From Cannabis sativa (lineage: Eukaryota > Streptophyta > Magnoliopsida > Rosales > Cannabaceae): a stretch of DNA of 64,000 nt. Within the stretch, counting starts at the first letter, position 1; every line of letters starts with the position of its first letter. Under the pieces are notes generated by a model that did not search any database, was not told the origin of the DNA, and worked only from the letters and a program-made list of their open reading frames with translations. Positions 10,074 to 22,199 of the stretch are shown one piece after another. Where the stretch lies: assembly GCF_029168945.1 (NCBI RefSeq), contig NC_083605.1:73674969-73738968 (forward strand). The letters are read 5' to 3'. Both the position numbers and the translations under genes were made by a program.

Positions 10074-10287
10074 ATTCCAAATTTACCCCAAATTTCCCAA
10101 ATTTATTTTAATTATTTAATGTCATTGTAATTGGAATCAAAGGGTATTTCCTTTAAATAAAAGGATTGTTGTAATTAAGAGGTTATTCTTATAATCTTGG
10201 ATGGGTCGAACTTAAATTAATAAACTCTTATGCTATAATTTTGGCATAGGTGAAATTGTGTTTTGCATTTATTTTAATGTTAAATGT

Positions 10288-10744
10288 ACAGAGAAATTAG
10301 ATGTGTATTCATTTGGGGTGGTACTAATGGAGGTTCTCTGCACTAGACCTGCTCTAAACCCAGTTCTTCCCCGGGATAGCAGAATGGGCAATGGCATGGC
10401 AAAGAAAGGAATGCTAGATCATATCATGGACCCAAATTTGGCTGGGAAGGTAAACATGGCTTCTCTTAAGAAGTTTGGCGAGACAGCTGAGTACGGTGTT
10501 GACAAGCCGTCTATGGGTGATGTGTTATGGAATCTTGAATATGCTCTTCAACTGGAGGAGACTTCATTTGCACTCATGGAGCCTGATGATAACAACACAA
10601 ACCACATCTCAATCATCCAATTGACCCCCATAGAGCCATTTGATAACAGTGTGAGTATGATTGATCTCGGTGACTAACAATGATGCAGAAGATACTGCCA
10701 CAACTGCTGCATTTTCTCAACTACTAAATCCACGAGGAAGATAA
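10288..10744 (+). pseudogene. THESEUS1-like receptor kinase fragment (CrRLK1L family)
   Basis: The sequence matches the C-terminal end of a CrRLK1L receptor kinase, the plasma-membrane family that senses cell-wall state. The part present begins at TEKLDVYSFGVVLMEVLC and includes ARPALNPVLPR-like sequence, GMLDHIMDPNLAGKVN, SLKKFGETAE, the YGVDKPSMGDVLWNLEYALQ block and the acidic tail ending NPRGR at 10744. It is broken. About 10370-10410 is read in a shifted frame between two small deletions, with the expected IAEWAMAWQ still visible in the other frame. A short in-frame loss has occurred at ETAE/YGVD, between short GCTGA repeats. The tail after about 10670 is in a third frame. The extracellular, membrane and N-lobe parts are absent. 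It abuts the 3' LTR, so the element or a deletion probably cut the gene. Confidence 0.8.
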
Positions 10745-11129
10745 GAACAAAACACCCTTTTGGATCAATGATCTTGTGCGACAGTGGATGTCCATAGAAT
10801 GAAGGTTATTTCTTTTAATTGTTCTGTTTCAGTGCCTCATTTTCTTCCATGATTATTTTGTAATATATAGATATGGATGGTGCCAATTAGCTCTGACAAA
10901 AATTGCATTTTCCTGTTCTTTATTAGAATTATATTGTTGTTTTGATACAATTTATCATAGCTCTTCAAGTTTCGCAAAGATACAGATTGATTGTATAAAC
11001 CTTCACTATTATATCCACATTCAATGAGTATAGAAAATAATGTAGCATTTGTGATCAAAAAAGAAAAAGTTAATTCAAGCATAACAATTGGTTACTTTTT
11101 CTCATTCAATTCAAATAGAAAAAAATGTC
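10745..11129. other. Intergenic, no gene seen
   Basis: This is AT-rich sequence between the two pseudogenes. I see no coding signal, and the short ORFs lack family features. Confidence 0.5.
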
Positions 11130-12640
11130 TAATCAATTTGGATTGACTTTGGTTGATATGATTTGTCCTTGCACTCTCTAGATTTACAATAGCAAATATG
11201 CTTCTGTTTTGCATCATGACCATTATTGCGACCATCTCTGTACTTGTATGTTTAGCTCTTGATGGAACATGATATGTTTGGTTGCAAAAAATATTACATG
11301 AGGTGGAATCGATTTATCCTCATGTTTGTATACAACCATTACTAAATGTAGATTTGGTTTGTGGCATCGATTGTTGATGAATTGTGCCACGTTCTCAAAG
11401 ATTGCCGCATCTATAGTGAATGAACGCTCGATTGGGACAAAGTAGTCATCGCAACCCCCCGAAAGAGTCCTCTCAAGTTGACTTGCATGGAAGAGTTATC
11501 CAACATATTTGCATACGAAAGCTCCTTTGGGAATATTGTTGTTTAAAGATGTCAACCCCATCCCTTTTTTCAGTTTTGAAAACTTCTAGCCTATAATTTA
11601 TGCTATAATGACTGACTTTGTTGTGGCAAGAAGAAGGTCACTTGCATGAATTGCCACACTCATAGATAATGGTTCTTTCTTATCATCTTCATCATCAAGA
11701 ATCTATTTATCCTCATTTTTAATCCCACATGAACACATTTTTGAATCTGAACAACCATCTTTTGTTTTAAATAGTTGGTTTTGAAACTTCTTCAATACTA
11801 TTTTTTAAATAAATAAGGGTTCTTTCTTATCATCTTCATCATCACTAAATGCAAGAATCCCATTGGGTTCATATGAAAATTTACGGTTTAGAGTTAGCCA
11901 ACATATTTGCATACGAAAGCTCCTTTGGGAATATTTGGGAATATTGTTGTTTAAAGATGTCAAGCCCCATCCCTTTTTTCAGTTTTGAAAACTTCTAGCT
12001 TATAATTTATGCTATAATGACTGACTTTGTTGCGGCAAGAAGAAGGTCACTTGCATGAATTGCCACACTCATAGATAATGGTTCTTTCTTATCATTCATC
12101 ATCAAGAATCTCATTGGGTTCATATGGGAATTTATCCTCATTTTTAATCCCACATGAACACATTTTTGAATCTGAACAACCATCTTTTGTTTTAAATAGT
12201 TGGTTTTGAAACTTCTTCAATACTATTTTTTGAATAAATAAGGGTTCTTTCTTATCATCTTCATCATCACTAAATGCAAGAATCCCATTGGGTTCATATG
12301 AAAATTTACGGTTTAGAGTTAGCCAACATATTCACATATGAAAGCATATGAAAATTAGACAACATATTCACATATGAAAGCTATTGTTGTTTAAAGATGT
12401 CAAGCCCCATTCCTTTTTCTCAGTTACTTATAGTTTATAATTTATGCTATGCTGACTGACTTTGTTGCGATAAGAAAAATGGCACGTGCATGAACTGCCA
12501 CACTCATAGATAATGAGTTCGTTCTTATCATCTTTTCATCACTAAGTGCAAGAATCTCATTGGGTTCATATGAGAATTTACCCTCTAATCCCACATGAAC
12601 ACATTTTTGAATCTGAACAACCATTTTTTGTATGGAATTT
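11130..12640 (-). pseudogene. Decayed SUVH-type SET-domain histone H3K9 methyltransferase
   Basis: On the minus strand, pieces of a SUVH protein appear in the right order but in several frames. There is a pre-SET cysteine block (CSDSKMCSCGI, then YECGNSCK-stop-PSSCHNKVS), the start of SET (LEVFKTEKR, then IPKGAFVCKYVG), the SET core (FTIDAAIFENVAQFINNRCHKPN, then YKHEDKSIPPHVIFFATKHI, about 11470-11250) and a post-SET CYCKSREC near 11180. Working family members read FINHSC at the SET core and KCPPSC in pre-SET. Here there is FINNRC and an in-frame stop in pre-SET, plus at least two frameshifts. The pre-SET/early-SET portion exists in three tandem copies. No transcript of the full domain is plausible. 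Confidence 0.75.
11493..12640. repeat. Three tandem copies of a 400-425 bp pre-SET segment
   Basis: The landmark GTTAGCCAACATATT or a close variant recurs at about 11495, 11893 and 12317, giving periods of about 398 and 424 bp. Each copy carries the same pre-SET coding segment on the minus strand. The third copy is the most diverged and contains an extra short internal duplication around 12325-12370. Confidence 0.75.
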
Positions 12641-12856
12641 ACCCATTTTTAATCTCATGAACACATATTTTTGAATTCGAACAACCATTTATAGTTAATT
12701 CTAAAACTTCTTCAATACTATTTTTTAAATTATTCACAACAAGGATAGGATGATTTTCCTCAATTTGAGATATGTAGTTTCTCTATCAATAAAGAACAGT
12801 GTTATTTTCTGCGTTTGAACTTTACAAAAAAAAATTCAATAAATATTTCATTACTT

Positions 12857-12857
<1 letters not shown>

Positions 12858-12908
<51 letters not shown>

Positions 12909-12965
12909 TATAGTTTTCATAATACTTCACCACACATAGTTATTTTCATAATATTTCACAACTTT

Positions 12966-13013
<48 letters not shown>
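12858..13013. repeat. Two (ATA)n microsatellites
   Basis: Runs of AAT/ATA units occur at about 12858-12905 and 12969-13013, separated by 60 bp of AT-rich sequence. The flanks out to 13334 hold only AT-rich sequence with a short palindromic patch (GTGCATTGTGCACGTGC, about 13292-13308). Confidence 0.8.
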
Positions 13014-13014
<1 letters not shown>

Positions 13015-13343
13015 TTTTCTTTAATTTTGTTATTTATTTATTTTTTTTTAAAAAGGATAACTTCAAATCTATCATTACACGTTTTTTCTAAAATCATATA
13101 TTATTATTAGTCAATTTTTCTATGTCTTTTTTTTTTTTTAAAGTAGGATATCACATCACTTTGAAATCTTTGAAACCATATTTTTTTTTTCAAAACTTAA
13201 ATATTCATAACTCTAAAATCTTCAAACAACACGATTATTTTTTCATATGATATATTGTTTACATTTTTCTATACTAGGTGATTCTAGTACGTGCATTGTG
13301 CACGTGCTTCGCTCTTCTTGTTTTATGTTATTTATATTTTAAT

Positions 13344-13679
13344 AAGTAATTTGTGACATAAATATCTAATTTTAACTTAAATAAATACCTAAATTTAATT
13401 TTTGGCGGTAATAATACCTAAGTTATATTTCTAGAACTCTACAAGTACCTGACCATTAAATATTAATTTATTATTCACGTGTCATTTTCTTATTGGTGTA
13501 TTTAAACTAATTTTTTTTAAAAAAATAAAAATTTAATGACTTGGACCAATCAGAGATTGCCACGAGGCAATTTACTTAATATTTAACAGACATGTACATA
13601 CAAAAGTTTCAAAATTATAAATTTAGGTATTTATTTACAACTGCAAATTAAATTTACGTATTTATACTACAAATTACTC
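13344..13679. mobile_element. Mutator-type MITE with 9-bp target duplication
   Basis: The 336-bp element has imperfect terminal inverted repeats of about 60 bp (AAGTAATTTGTGACATAAAT left; reverse complement of the right end GAGTAATTTGTAGTATAAAT). It is flanked by a perfect 9-bp direct repeat, TATTTTAAT (13335-13343 and 13680-13688). A 9-bp duplication is the Mutator signature. It has no coding capacity. The terminal GAGTAATTTG is shared with elements at 34012 and 63860. Confidence 0.75.
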
Positions 13680-14249
13680 TATTTTAATTTGTTTAGGTGC
13701 CGTTTGGTAACACTTTTGTTTTTTTAAAGTTTGACTTTCAACTACTAATAAGTGATAATAGGCAAAAGTTTGATTTTTAAAAAAAAAATAAAAAAAGGCA
13801 AAACTTTCTCTGGTACGTTATTTTAGTGCTGATTGTTTATGTAAGGTTATTAATGTAAATAATTTAAAAACTATGTATATTAATGTAACAATCCCATAAA
13901 TTTAACTATATATTTTAATTTTAAAAATATTAAACCATTAAATTTTGATTTGATAGCGAATAATAAACGAAAAATTTAAATTTTTATACTTAATTTAACT
14001 ACTTAATTAAAGAAAATGTCAAAAAACAACTATTTTTATACTATATCAAAAATATATTTATATAAAAAATATTTAAGTCAAACTCAACTTTTTTTTATCA
14101 TTTTTTTGCCGATTTTTTTTTTTCAGCTAATGGAACAATCACAGTCCATATAATGTAAAAATGAGAAATTTTTTTAATTAAATAAAAAAATTAATCATTA
14201 AAACACAACTTTTTTTAATATTACCTATTCATGGATAATATACATTAAG

Positions 14250-15050
14250 GGTGCACCCATATGGAAACTTACAAAAATAATGACTTTTGGCCCAATCTTT
14301 ACAAAAATACTGCCACACGACAGAAATTACTTTTATACTGTCTTGACCAATTTTTTTTCTTTTATACTGTAAACACTAAGAAAAAAATGAGGCCTACATC
14401 TTCCACACCCACGGACAGAACCACCACAAGATCACTAGAACAATCGGATAACAACCATTAATTCTGGTGAGATTGAAAAAAAAAGTGAAATCGACGTCAA
14501 ATAAATAATCATGACAAAACAACTGTAAAACAACACTAGAACAAATCAAACAAAAGAAAGGAAAACATGATTAAAAAAAACTAAAAAATGTTCTGCACAA
14601 TCTCAATACCCAATGCAATAACAGTTATATTTGCAAGCTCGCTCTTAAAAAATCAGAACAAAAAAACTACTGAAACAACACAAAAATAAATGTAAAACAA
14701 TAAGCAGATATAACCACTTAGAAAAACATAAAAGAACCACACACCTCAAAACTTTTTTTCTAGTAAGCTCGTCAAATGTATTTTTAGGAGAACAAAATAA
14801 AAAAATAACCACAAAATAACCATAAGAAGAAATGTTTTTGATAGCCTCCATCCTCCACACCCACGGATAGAACCACCATAGCACCACAAGAACACCCAGA
14901 AAATAATCATTAATTTCAGTAAGATGGAGCAAGAACAATAAAATCGACGTTAAAAAAATAAATTATGTAAAACAACCTAAAACAACATTAAAACAAACTA
15001 AAAAATAAACACAATGTACTACAGTATGAAACTCATAAAAATACACCGCT
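14250..15050. repeat. Repeat related to the 33.6-kb MITE, with a 451-bp-spaced internal duplication
   Basis: The left end (GGAAACTTACAAAAATAATG, 14263) and the right part (CACAATGTACTACAGTATGA near 15010) match the reverse complement of the element at 33590-33880. Internally, a segment of about 160 bp beginning CCACACCCACGGA occurs at 14403 and again at 14854. There is no gene. The stretch 13690-14250 before it is AT-rich with nothing recognisable. Confidence 0.45.
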
Positions 15051-15526
15051 TGTCTTCATTAATTGTTTAGAGAATTAATGTTTTCCTTCAAAAAAACACT
15101 ATGTTCTTTTTTGAAAAAACACAATGAATCAATGAAATTAATAATATGTAGAAAGTTTCAAATTTATTTCAAAATCTGATGCCAAGGTAGATCAGTCATT
15201 TACACTTAATTATTTAATTTTTTTATTTAAATATTTAAAAAGTAAAAAATGAAATAAGTAGAAGAATTTTTTAGAAAAAAAATGGCTGCACTTGTTTTGA
15301 GGTCTCATACTTAGTTCATATAATTGTAACAAAATAATTAAATATCATTTAAAAATAATTAATTATTTGAAAATTTATTATAAGAAGAGAATTTTAATTT
15401 GTGTCAAAAGAAGTTTAATTTTTGTAAAAAAAATAAATTTTATTGTAAATATTATAATTAAATGGCTTAATTATTAAAATAATTCAAGTAAGGATTTAAA
15501 TATAAATATTAATTGCTAAAAGAGGT

Positions 15527-16030
15527 CTTGTTAAATATTTAATTAATTATTTTAAGAAAATAATTAATTATAATTAAATAATTCTAAAAAAGGAATGTCT
15601 ATTTAATTAATTATTTTAAGAAAATAGTTAATTATAATTAATTAAATCTAAAAAAGGAAAGTCTACCTATTAGTAACCTGCTATTACAGGTTAAAGAAAA
15701 ATGTAACCATATAGTTACAATAAAAATGTAACCATTGAATAGTCACCCATAGTGCTATTTATACTTAAATCTATATAATTCTTTGGTTACATAAGAAGTG
15801 CAAGTCCAAAAGTATAAATGCTAAACCAAATCATAAACCAACCTGTTCATCATTTCACATTGCAAATCATCCTTCAAGGTCATCTGAATTTAATATTTCT
15901 TTTTTTGTCTTCAATAAATTCAAAGATTCTCAAATTATACCCTCTAAAATTAATTAATAAATTTACATCCTCTTCTTGTTGTATCAATTTTTTTTTTTTT
16001 TTAATTATTAAATGTAGTGAGACACCACAT
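15527..16030 (+). mobile_element. Possible LTR fragment
   Basis: A 65-bp direct duplication rich in TTAATTA palindromes (about 15537-15660) is followed by hairpins AACCTG/CAGGTT (near 15680) and TGTAAC/GTTACA (near 15705), then a TATTTATA box at about 15760. This layout resembles the LTR leaders elsewhere in the window. Ends and target duplication could not be fixed, so this is tentative. From 16030 to 17005 I see no gene. Confidence 0.3.
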
Positions 16031-17005
16031 TAAATTTTTACTTGAGAATAGCTTAACACTTGTATAGATTTAGCGTTTAACACAACAATTGTTCGGTGTA
16101 CATTACACTACAGTATTTACATTATGTAACATAAAATCTGTCCGAGTAAATAAACCATGTATTTATAAAACAATATCACTAGAGTTTGGTTTACATAACC
16201 TACAAATATCTTTAATCTATATAAGGTTTCAATCGAATCTCACACCTTCTCTGGCATTTGTGCAAACAAAATTAGATTGATTAAATCATACAAGTATGTA
16301 TAGCTCGACTTTCTTTGCTATATCAACTTTTAAAATTTATTTTTTAAGAAAAGACTAAATTTATTGAAAATATTTTCAATAAATTATTGTAAGCTAAGTA
16401 CTAGACACTATAAATTTATGCTGATTAAAAGAAAATAAAAGCTCAAAAGTACAAGAATTTCAATGTGTACTATATTAAAGAAGCAAAATAAGAGGAAGTT
16501 GCTAAATTATATATATACCATTTAATAGATATGATCATTAATTATACATGATTTCTTTTCTTTTTATAATTCTTTATTAGTCTTTGCTTATTATCACAAC
16601 TTTGATTATAATGACGAGAAAAAAAAAAAACGCTTCAATGTTAAGTTATCTTGTTAATTTGATCAAATTGAATGGTAATTGATTCTGTTGGGTTTGAACC
16701 AATTAATATTCTTAAAACATATTCATATACAAATCTTAAAAAGCATGACACAACCAGCCACTCCAAGGGCACAAACCAACAATAATTTGTAAAAATATAT
16801 AATTAAGATAAATATATTAATATATCCCAAAATATATATATATATATATAATTTTTTCTTATATGTTCTTACTAACCAAACAGATACAAAGATAAAAAAA
16901 ATTTGAAAAAACTCAAAAGATTTTAATAATCACCGAATCACATCCATGGAAATCGCAACAAGAAGAAGAAGATGAAATTTGAAAATAGGTAGTGATTATG
17001 CTGAT

Positions 17006-18289
17006 CTAGACTGAAACAAGAGTGTTCAAATATGGAGTAACACAAGTAAAGAAAAATTTGCTTCTAACACCATATACCATCTTCTTAAGTTGCTTTGTAT
17101 AAACATTGTATGATGCTATTATTCTGTAATCTTCATCTTTATAAAGATTGTTATAATTATTCATTAAGAGCTCACCATTTTTCCAAAATGTAATAGGCCA
17201 ATAAAACCGTTGTAGTGGCCCAATTTTAAGAATCTTAAACCAATTGGTAGTAGACTCAATCACCCATAACTCGTACAAAATATACATATAGTCAGAATTA
17301 TTAGGCTCCTTGACCCCAAAAAAAAGCCCAACTGATCCATTCCACTCTACCAACATCAATTTTCTTCTACAATCTAATTGCTCCACCACGTGATGAGGAA
17401 TTTGTATACTACAAAATACCTCATTGGACATATTGAAAGAAAGAAGTAAACCTTTTTGTGTTGAATAAGAGTAACAACACCAATACAAAGCATCCTTAAC
17501 ATATATTGATCCCAAGCCTCTCAAATGACTATTATTTAAATTTGGGATAGATTCTATTATCTCTCTTTCAATCTTAACTTCTCTCCAATTATTAGTTCCT
17601 AGAGTATGGACCATAGCTATGAGGTCTCGACAATCTTTGTTACAAAAGATCTTAACACATTTGTAAACATTAGATTTAGAATCATACCCAAATCCACTTC
17701 CAACAACTTCTACAAAATTAGGTGGAAAACAAATGGGTCCTCGAAGTAACTTAAACTTTTTAAGTGTTGGATTATAAAAAACAGTTGAATCATCATGGAG
17801 ACCAAATATATGAATAATGCCATTACAATGGGAGAGTTGTAAAAAGTAAGGAAGATCCTTATGATGTTGCTTCATTTCAGAAATATTTAGTACTTGTTCA
17901 ATAACATAGTCACCAACACTAGTTACAAACTTGAGAGTGGGTTCTTCATCATCATCTTGATTGTACCCAACAAAGGACACCATCTTCTGATTAGTACGAA
18001 CAATGTCCAAATGTTTGTTTACAAACAATGAAGTACTAGTAAGATTAAACCAAGACTTACAAACGCACCTACAAATTATTAAGCTGTCAATGTCCAACCT
18101 TAATAAAATTTGCTCTATTAATTCTTCAGGAATTAGTAGAAATCTATCTACTTCTTCCTCGACTAGTATTGCAGTACCTGTTCAAATTCAAAACTCTAAA
18201 TCATTAGATTTTATCATTAATTAATTAAGAGATTAATTACAATTCAAATATATACCTTGATTATTATTTTGATGATATATAGGAGTCAT
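17006..18289 (-). CDS. F-box protein with F-box-associated interaction domain
   Basis: This is probably the substrate-binding subunit of an SCF ubiquitin ligase. I model two exons, 18289-18256 and 18177-17006, with a 78-bp GT..AG intron. The joined frame is 401 residues, starting MTPIYHQNNNQG. The F-box lies at about residues 25-65 (IPEELIEQILLRLDIDSL, then CRCVCKSWFNL). The rest matches the F-box-associated (FBA/kelch-like) fold of the large plant family with one copy per gene: HCNGIIHIFG, FYNPTLKKFKLL, GFGYDSKSNVYKCVKI and the W-rich LYWCCYS region. The long exon alone lacks an ATG before the F-box, which is why the short first exon is needed. The target is unknown; such genes expand by tandem duplication and often diverge fast. 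Confidence 0.8.
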
Positions 18290-18433
18290 GAGTAATCTTC
18301 TTCAGATCGATGATTATAGGTGTAGAACAACTTACAAGGCTACCAAAAATTACGAGACAGGGAGAGATTGAAGCTTGATTAAGAAGTGAAGAATGGGTTT
18401 GTTTGAGAATTTTATTAGGTTAAAATTCTAGAT

Positions 18434-18443
18434 TTATATATAA
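18434..18443 (-). promoter_or_regulatory. Candidate TATA box of the F-box gene
   Basis: TTATATATAA lies about 150 bp upstream of the ATG at 18289, a plausible distance for a short 5' leader. Confidence 0.35.
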
Positions 18444-18449
18444 ATTAAA

Positions 18450-19677
18450 AAGTTTATCTTAACCAATTTATTAATTTTTTCCACGTAATTTGTGCGTGGT
18501 GATTAATTATAGACCCTCAATAAATGCTACGATATCTTACCAAATATATATATATATTTAATTGATGAATTTTTATGGGTTGTTATAAACAATGAGATCG
18601 CAAAGCTCGATCAAAGCTTCCATGGAAACCTGAGGAATACTGAAAGAGGAAACGTAAAGCTCTCTGTTAATTATTTTCTGCCATTGTTTCTATTTTGGTA
18701 CGAAAAATGAAATGGGTAATTTGAATTTTCCATTTATATACTCTTCCCATATAAATATATATATTTTATTTAGAATATTGGTGCAAATTTTAATTGGTGC
18801 ACGTAATATAAATTATTTAAATATTATAAAAATTAATTAAGAATAATAAAAATATTAAAAAAATAATAATAATAAAACTAATTGTTTTTTTTTTTTTGAA
18901 GAAACAGAAGAATCGGGCTTCTTGAGGAAGAAGAAAAAAATGGAGAAAAAAAGTTATTTAGTTTTATTTATTTTTTTAACATTTTTATCATAATTAATAT
19001 TCTTTTTATTTATCATCATTAATGGAATTTTATATAATTGATACACGTGTGTGAATAATTGTTTCCTTTTCCAACTTTTAGTTTTACTATTTTAAATTTT
19101 TGGCCACAAGAATTTTTAGTTATAAAATTGTGAAAAAAAAATTGTAAAAACAAATTCTAAAAAAATAAATAACAAAAAGACAAAAAAAAAACAATCTTAT
19201 TATTTCATTATCTTTTATATGTATTTTAATTTTCTATATTAATCTTACTACTGTCTTTTGTTATTATGTTAATTTATTATAATATAAATAATCTTGAAAT
19301 GAATATACATACAATTTTGAACTCTTTTGATATTGTTTTAAATTTGATTTGATTTTTTTTTACTAGAACATTTCATTAAACCAAGGAAGCAACAAAAGGA
19401 GCAACCTTAAAGAGCCAAATTTTTGGAATTTACATTTGGGGCTCCATTGTTTGTTGGACACTTGTTCTTTCAATTCTTCTATTATCTTTATCTTGGGTTG
19501 GAATGAGAATAAGAGAAATGAGAAAGTAGCCATTGTTATAGGACTAAGCTAGAAGAGTTTGTAAATTAATATTAATAAAGCAAGAAAGCACACCAACCAA
19601 AGTGATCTATCTAATTCTAGGCTAGAAAGTCCAGTTCAAACATAACACCAAAACAAACTCATGTATTTTGTATATGA
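18450..19677. other. AT-rich intergenic stretch
   Basis: No gene, tRNA or clear transposon ends were found. It contains homopolymer A and T tracts. The 3' UTR of the neighbouring DCC1 gene probably occupies its last few hundred bases. Confidence 0.4.
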
Positions 19678-21026
19678 TTATCTTGCACTAAAGACAGGTT
19701 CTGCATCTGCTTTGGGTTGTGCCCTTCTAGTGTATTTGAGAAGCAAACCTTCTGATGAGACACCTGGTACAGTTAAGTCCCTAAACAAAGTTCCAACAAA
19801 AACAAGAAACACCATGTTACTACCTATACCATATCAACTAAAACAACAAACAATGTATCAAAGGAAAGATGAGTTGGTTGGTTAACCTTATGTAAGGTTG
19901 CAAGTCCCTCCATTCCCACTTCTGTCTCTCTTTGAAAAGAATAGAGAAACGCTCAGCCGGAGTTGATGGCAGAGATGAAACGCTGAAAGGGTACACCCAT
20001 GAATCGACACCAAGTCTCTCAGTTAAAACTTCACCTTCCAGCATGTCGAAATTGATTTGCAAACCTTCGGGTATCTTTTTCTTCCACTCCTCCATGAAGC
20101 TTTCCATCTTCCTTTTTCCACCTTTCAAGATTTGTTTCGCAAAATGCACACAAACTTTCTTCTCATCTAGCTTCCAAACACCTTCGGTTAACTTTTGACC
20201 GAAAACAAGCAAGCAATGCTCCGCGAGTTTGTGAGGATAACCATCTGATTGCAGCACCTCCACAACTTTATCATGATCAAGTGCATCCAAAGACCAGTCA
20301 TTCAACACTGAATTGTTCAAAAGCATCTTAAGCATTGTATCCATGTACCTTTCATCTACAACTCTCCAATACCCGTCAATTTCCACAGCCGAGAGTGCTT
20401 GTAAACCAGACCTCAACTCATCGTCGCTAGCTTGGATTCTTTCCCCGAGAGCATCCCATGTAAACAGTCCTCGCTCTGTTTCTGACACATCCTCCATTTC
20501 TATGTCATCATCTTCAGAGCTGTAAGGGTTCATAGAGAGGAGATATTTAAGCTTGTCGAGTTTGGGAGCAACCTCAACGAGCTCCATTGTACCCGGAGCA
20601 ACTTTAATAACAGATGCAACGGGTATCTGATTTTGAGCTTTCTGATCACAATCCATTGCACTAACAGCAAACTCTGAGTGATCTGAAGGTGGTACTAGGA
20701 AGACAGAGTTGGAAGTTCCAACATATTTCATAGCATAAGTTTTCGATTTAGTGCAAAGAACTGCATCTTCATCGGGCTGTCCTCTCACAACTACCCTACA
20801 AAAACAAAAGAAAAAGGATCTAGAGTTGGTAACTCACTAAATTTAAGCCACAACAAATTAAGCAAAGCTTTAAAGTATTTTACCGTTGGTTAAGAATATC
20901 TGGGAGAAGTTTCTCATCAAGCTCAAGTAGCATTATATCATCATGAGAACTAAAGAGTTGGTGATATGATATAGTAACTGAAGAGCTTGGTTGAAGATTA
21001 AGAACTGCTTCTGCACCTTGTTCCAT
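19678..21026 (-). CDS. DCC1: Sister chromatid cohesion protein DCC1
   Basis: DCC1 is a subunit of the alternative clamp loader CTF18-RFC, which loads PCNA and supports cohesion during S phase in the nucleus. I model three exons, 21026-20884, 20795-19887 and 19780-19678, which join in frame to 384 residues, about the usual plant length. Family blocks seen: YHQLFSSHDDIMLLELDEKLLPDI at the N-terminus, VVVRGQPDEDAVLCT, KTYAMKYVGTSNS, WDALGERIQASDDEL (winged-helix start), GYWRVVDE and the C-terminal KWEWRDLQPYI, then GLLLKYTRRAQP, used to bind CTF18/CTF8. Splice sites are GT..AG. An upstream leader exon ending near 21813 (CTACG before gtatta) is likely. DNA2 lies 2.2 kb upstream on the same strand. 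Confidence 0.9.
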
Positions 21027-22199
21027 CTCTCTCTCTCTATATATATAATATGAGAATTCAATTACTCAATGGGAAAATCCAAGTCTTGAATAGTGTGACA
21101 CCTGTTCCATTACCATGAAAGATAAAACGTCTTAGATTCTGCTTCTAGTTCTACTCATGAAAGTCAAAACATAAAAGGTTAGAGATAGTGCAGAACCAGA
21201 AGTAACCAGTAACACCATAGAAAAGACTAGAGCCCCCAGTAGAGTAGAATCTTAGAAATAATTTTAAGTTCAACATAAGAGTTTACTTTGTCTAATAACC
21301 AATCAATGTTTAATCATAATGAAGCACACATAATAAGTTCAAGTGTATTGGTTTTTGCTATTAATGCAAGAAAAGAGAAGCCAAATCTGAAAGCCATCAA
21401 AAGCTTAAAAAAAACTAATTGAATTGTGATCACAAAAATGAATTCAATGAAAATAATCATAAAATTTCAAACTTTTTAAGTAAAAGAACATGTATGAAAA
21501 TAGAGAATCATAAATGTTTAGTTATAATGAAAATAAATCAGTATGACCCATTTGAAAAGAAACCACCAGTAATCCCAATTGAACCCCACATCATCTCTAC
21601 TCTGTCACCAAGTGTTTGATAAAATGTGTGACTAGCAATAATAGCCGATTTACACAACGTAATTGCAAAAACCAAACCTGTTTTGTTTTTATCACTACTA
21701 ATCATAAAGGGTTTGTTTGTTCCACCCAAAAAGAGCAAATAGAAAACGAACACAGTTGATGAGAATGATGAATGAAATGAAAGAAGAAGAGGGAGGAAGA
21801 AAATAGTAATACCGTAGAGAAGTGAAGAAGAGGATGGGATTCAGATTCACAGTTGGGGCTCCACTCCACGGAATTTTTGGGAGGGAATTTTGAGCTTCCT
21901 TGCTTTCAGTTTTTAGTATCTTTTTCTATTTTTTTTTTTTTTTTGGCATTATTTATTTTGAGAAGTGTTCCATATTGGGAAATTGGGAGGGAACTGATGG
22001 AATAAAGTGAGTGCATTGTTGTAACTTTAATTTAGATTAATATAAATAATTAAGTTTAATTTTTAATTTTAAACAAATATTAAATTTTTTTTTTTTGTGA
22101 TAATAATAATTAAATTATATTTATGAAATGTCAAGTCAATGATAAGTATAGTCTACCAACTTTAAAGAGAATGCAATTTTTCATTCAACTAACTAATAA
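21027..22199. other. DCC1 leader region and intergenic DNA
   Basis: The first 800 bp look like a 5' UTR intron of DCC1, with a leader exon around 21815-21870 and the promoter beyond. A T-rich run at about 21930 and AT-rich sequence follow. No further gene is seen. Confidence 0.35.

Larger units (their letters stand above)
1..10246 (+). mobile_element. Tat-lineage Ty3/gypsy LTR retrotransposon, 3' part
   Basis: The window opens inside pol and runs through protease end, reverse transcriptase, two RNase H domains, integrase, an antisense gene, a polypurine stretch and a 3' LTR starting TGTTGAACGA at 7741. Two features place it in the Tat group (Ogre/Retand-like): a second, archaeal-type RNase H after the gypsy RNase H, and a large region with an extra antisense ORF between integrase and the 3' LTR. 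The pol frame is broken twice (near 1120 and near 3186), so this copy is probably non-autonomous. The 5' LTR, gag and primer binding site lie outside the window, so target-site duplication and age cannot be checked. The 3' border (about 10246, ...TTGGCA) is a guess based on a CA end just before the kinase fragment. Confidence 0.85.
7741..10246 (+). mobile_element. 3' LTR of the Tat retrotransposon
   Basis: A purine-rich stretch (GAGGGGG, about 7730-7736) precedes TGTTGAACGA at 7741, the expected PPT-to-LTR junction. A TATA box sits 200 bp in, followed by a purine-rich transcribed leader, a tandem hairpin array (8089-8476), about 1 kb of AT-rich sequence with a (TA)n run at 8930-8966, and a hairpin chain (9502-10073). 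The border near 10246 is uncertain because only one LTR is in the window. Apart from these structures I see no genes between 8490 and 9500. Confidence 0.65.

Noticed and set aside
13260..13320. Helitron 5' end (TCTATACTAGG...)
   Set aside because: The motif is suggestive but no CTAG-plus-hairpin 3' end was found nearby.
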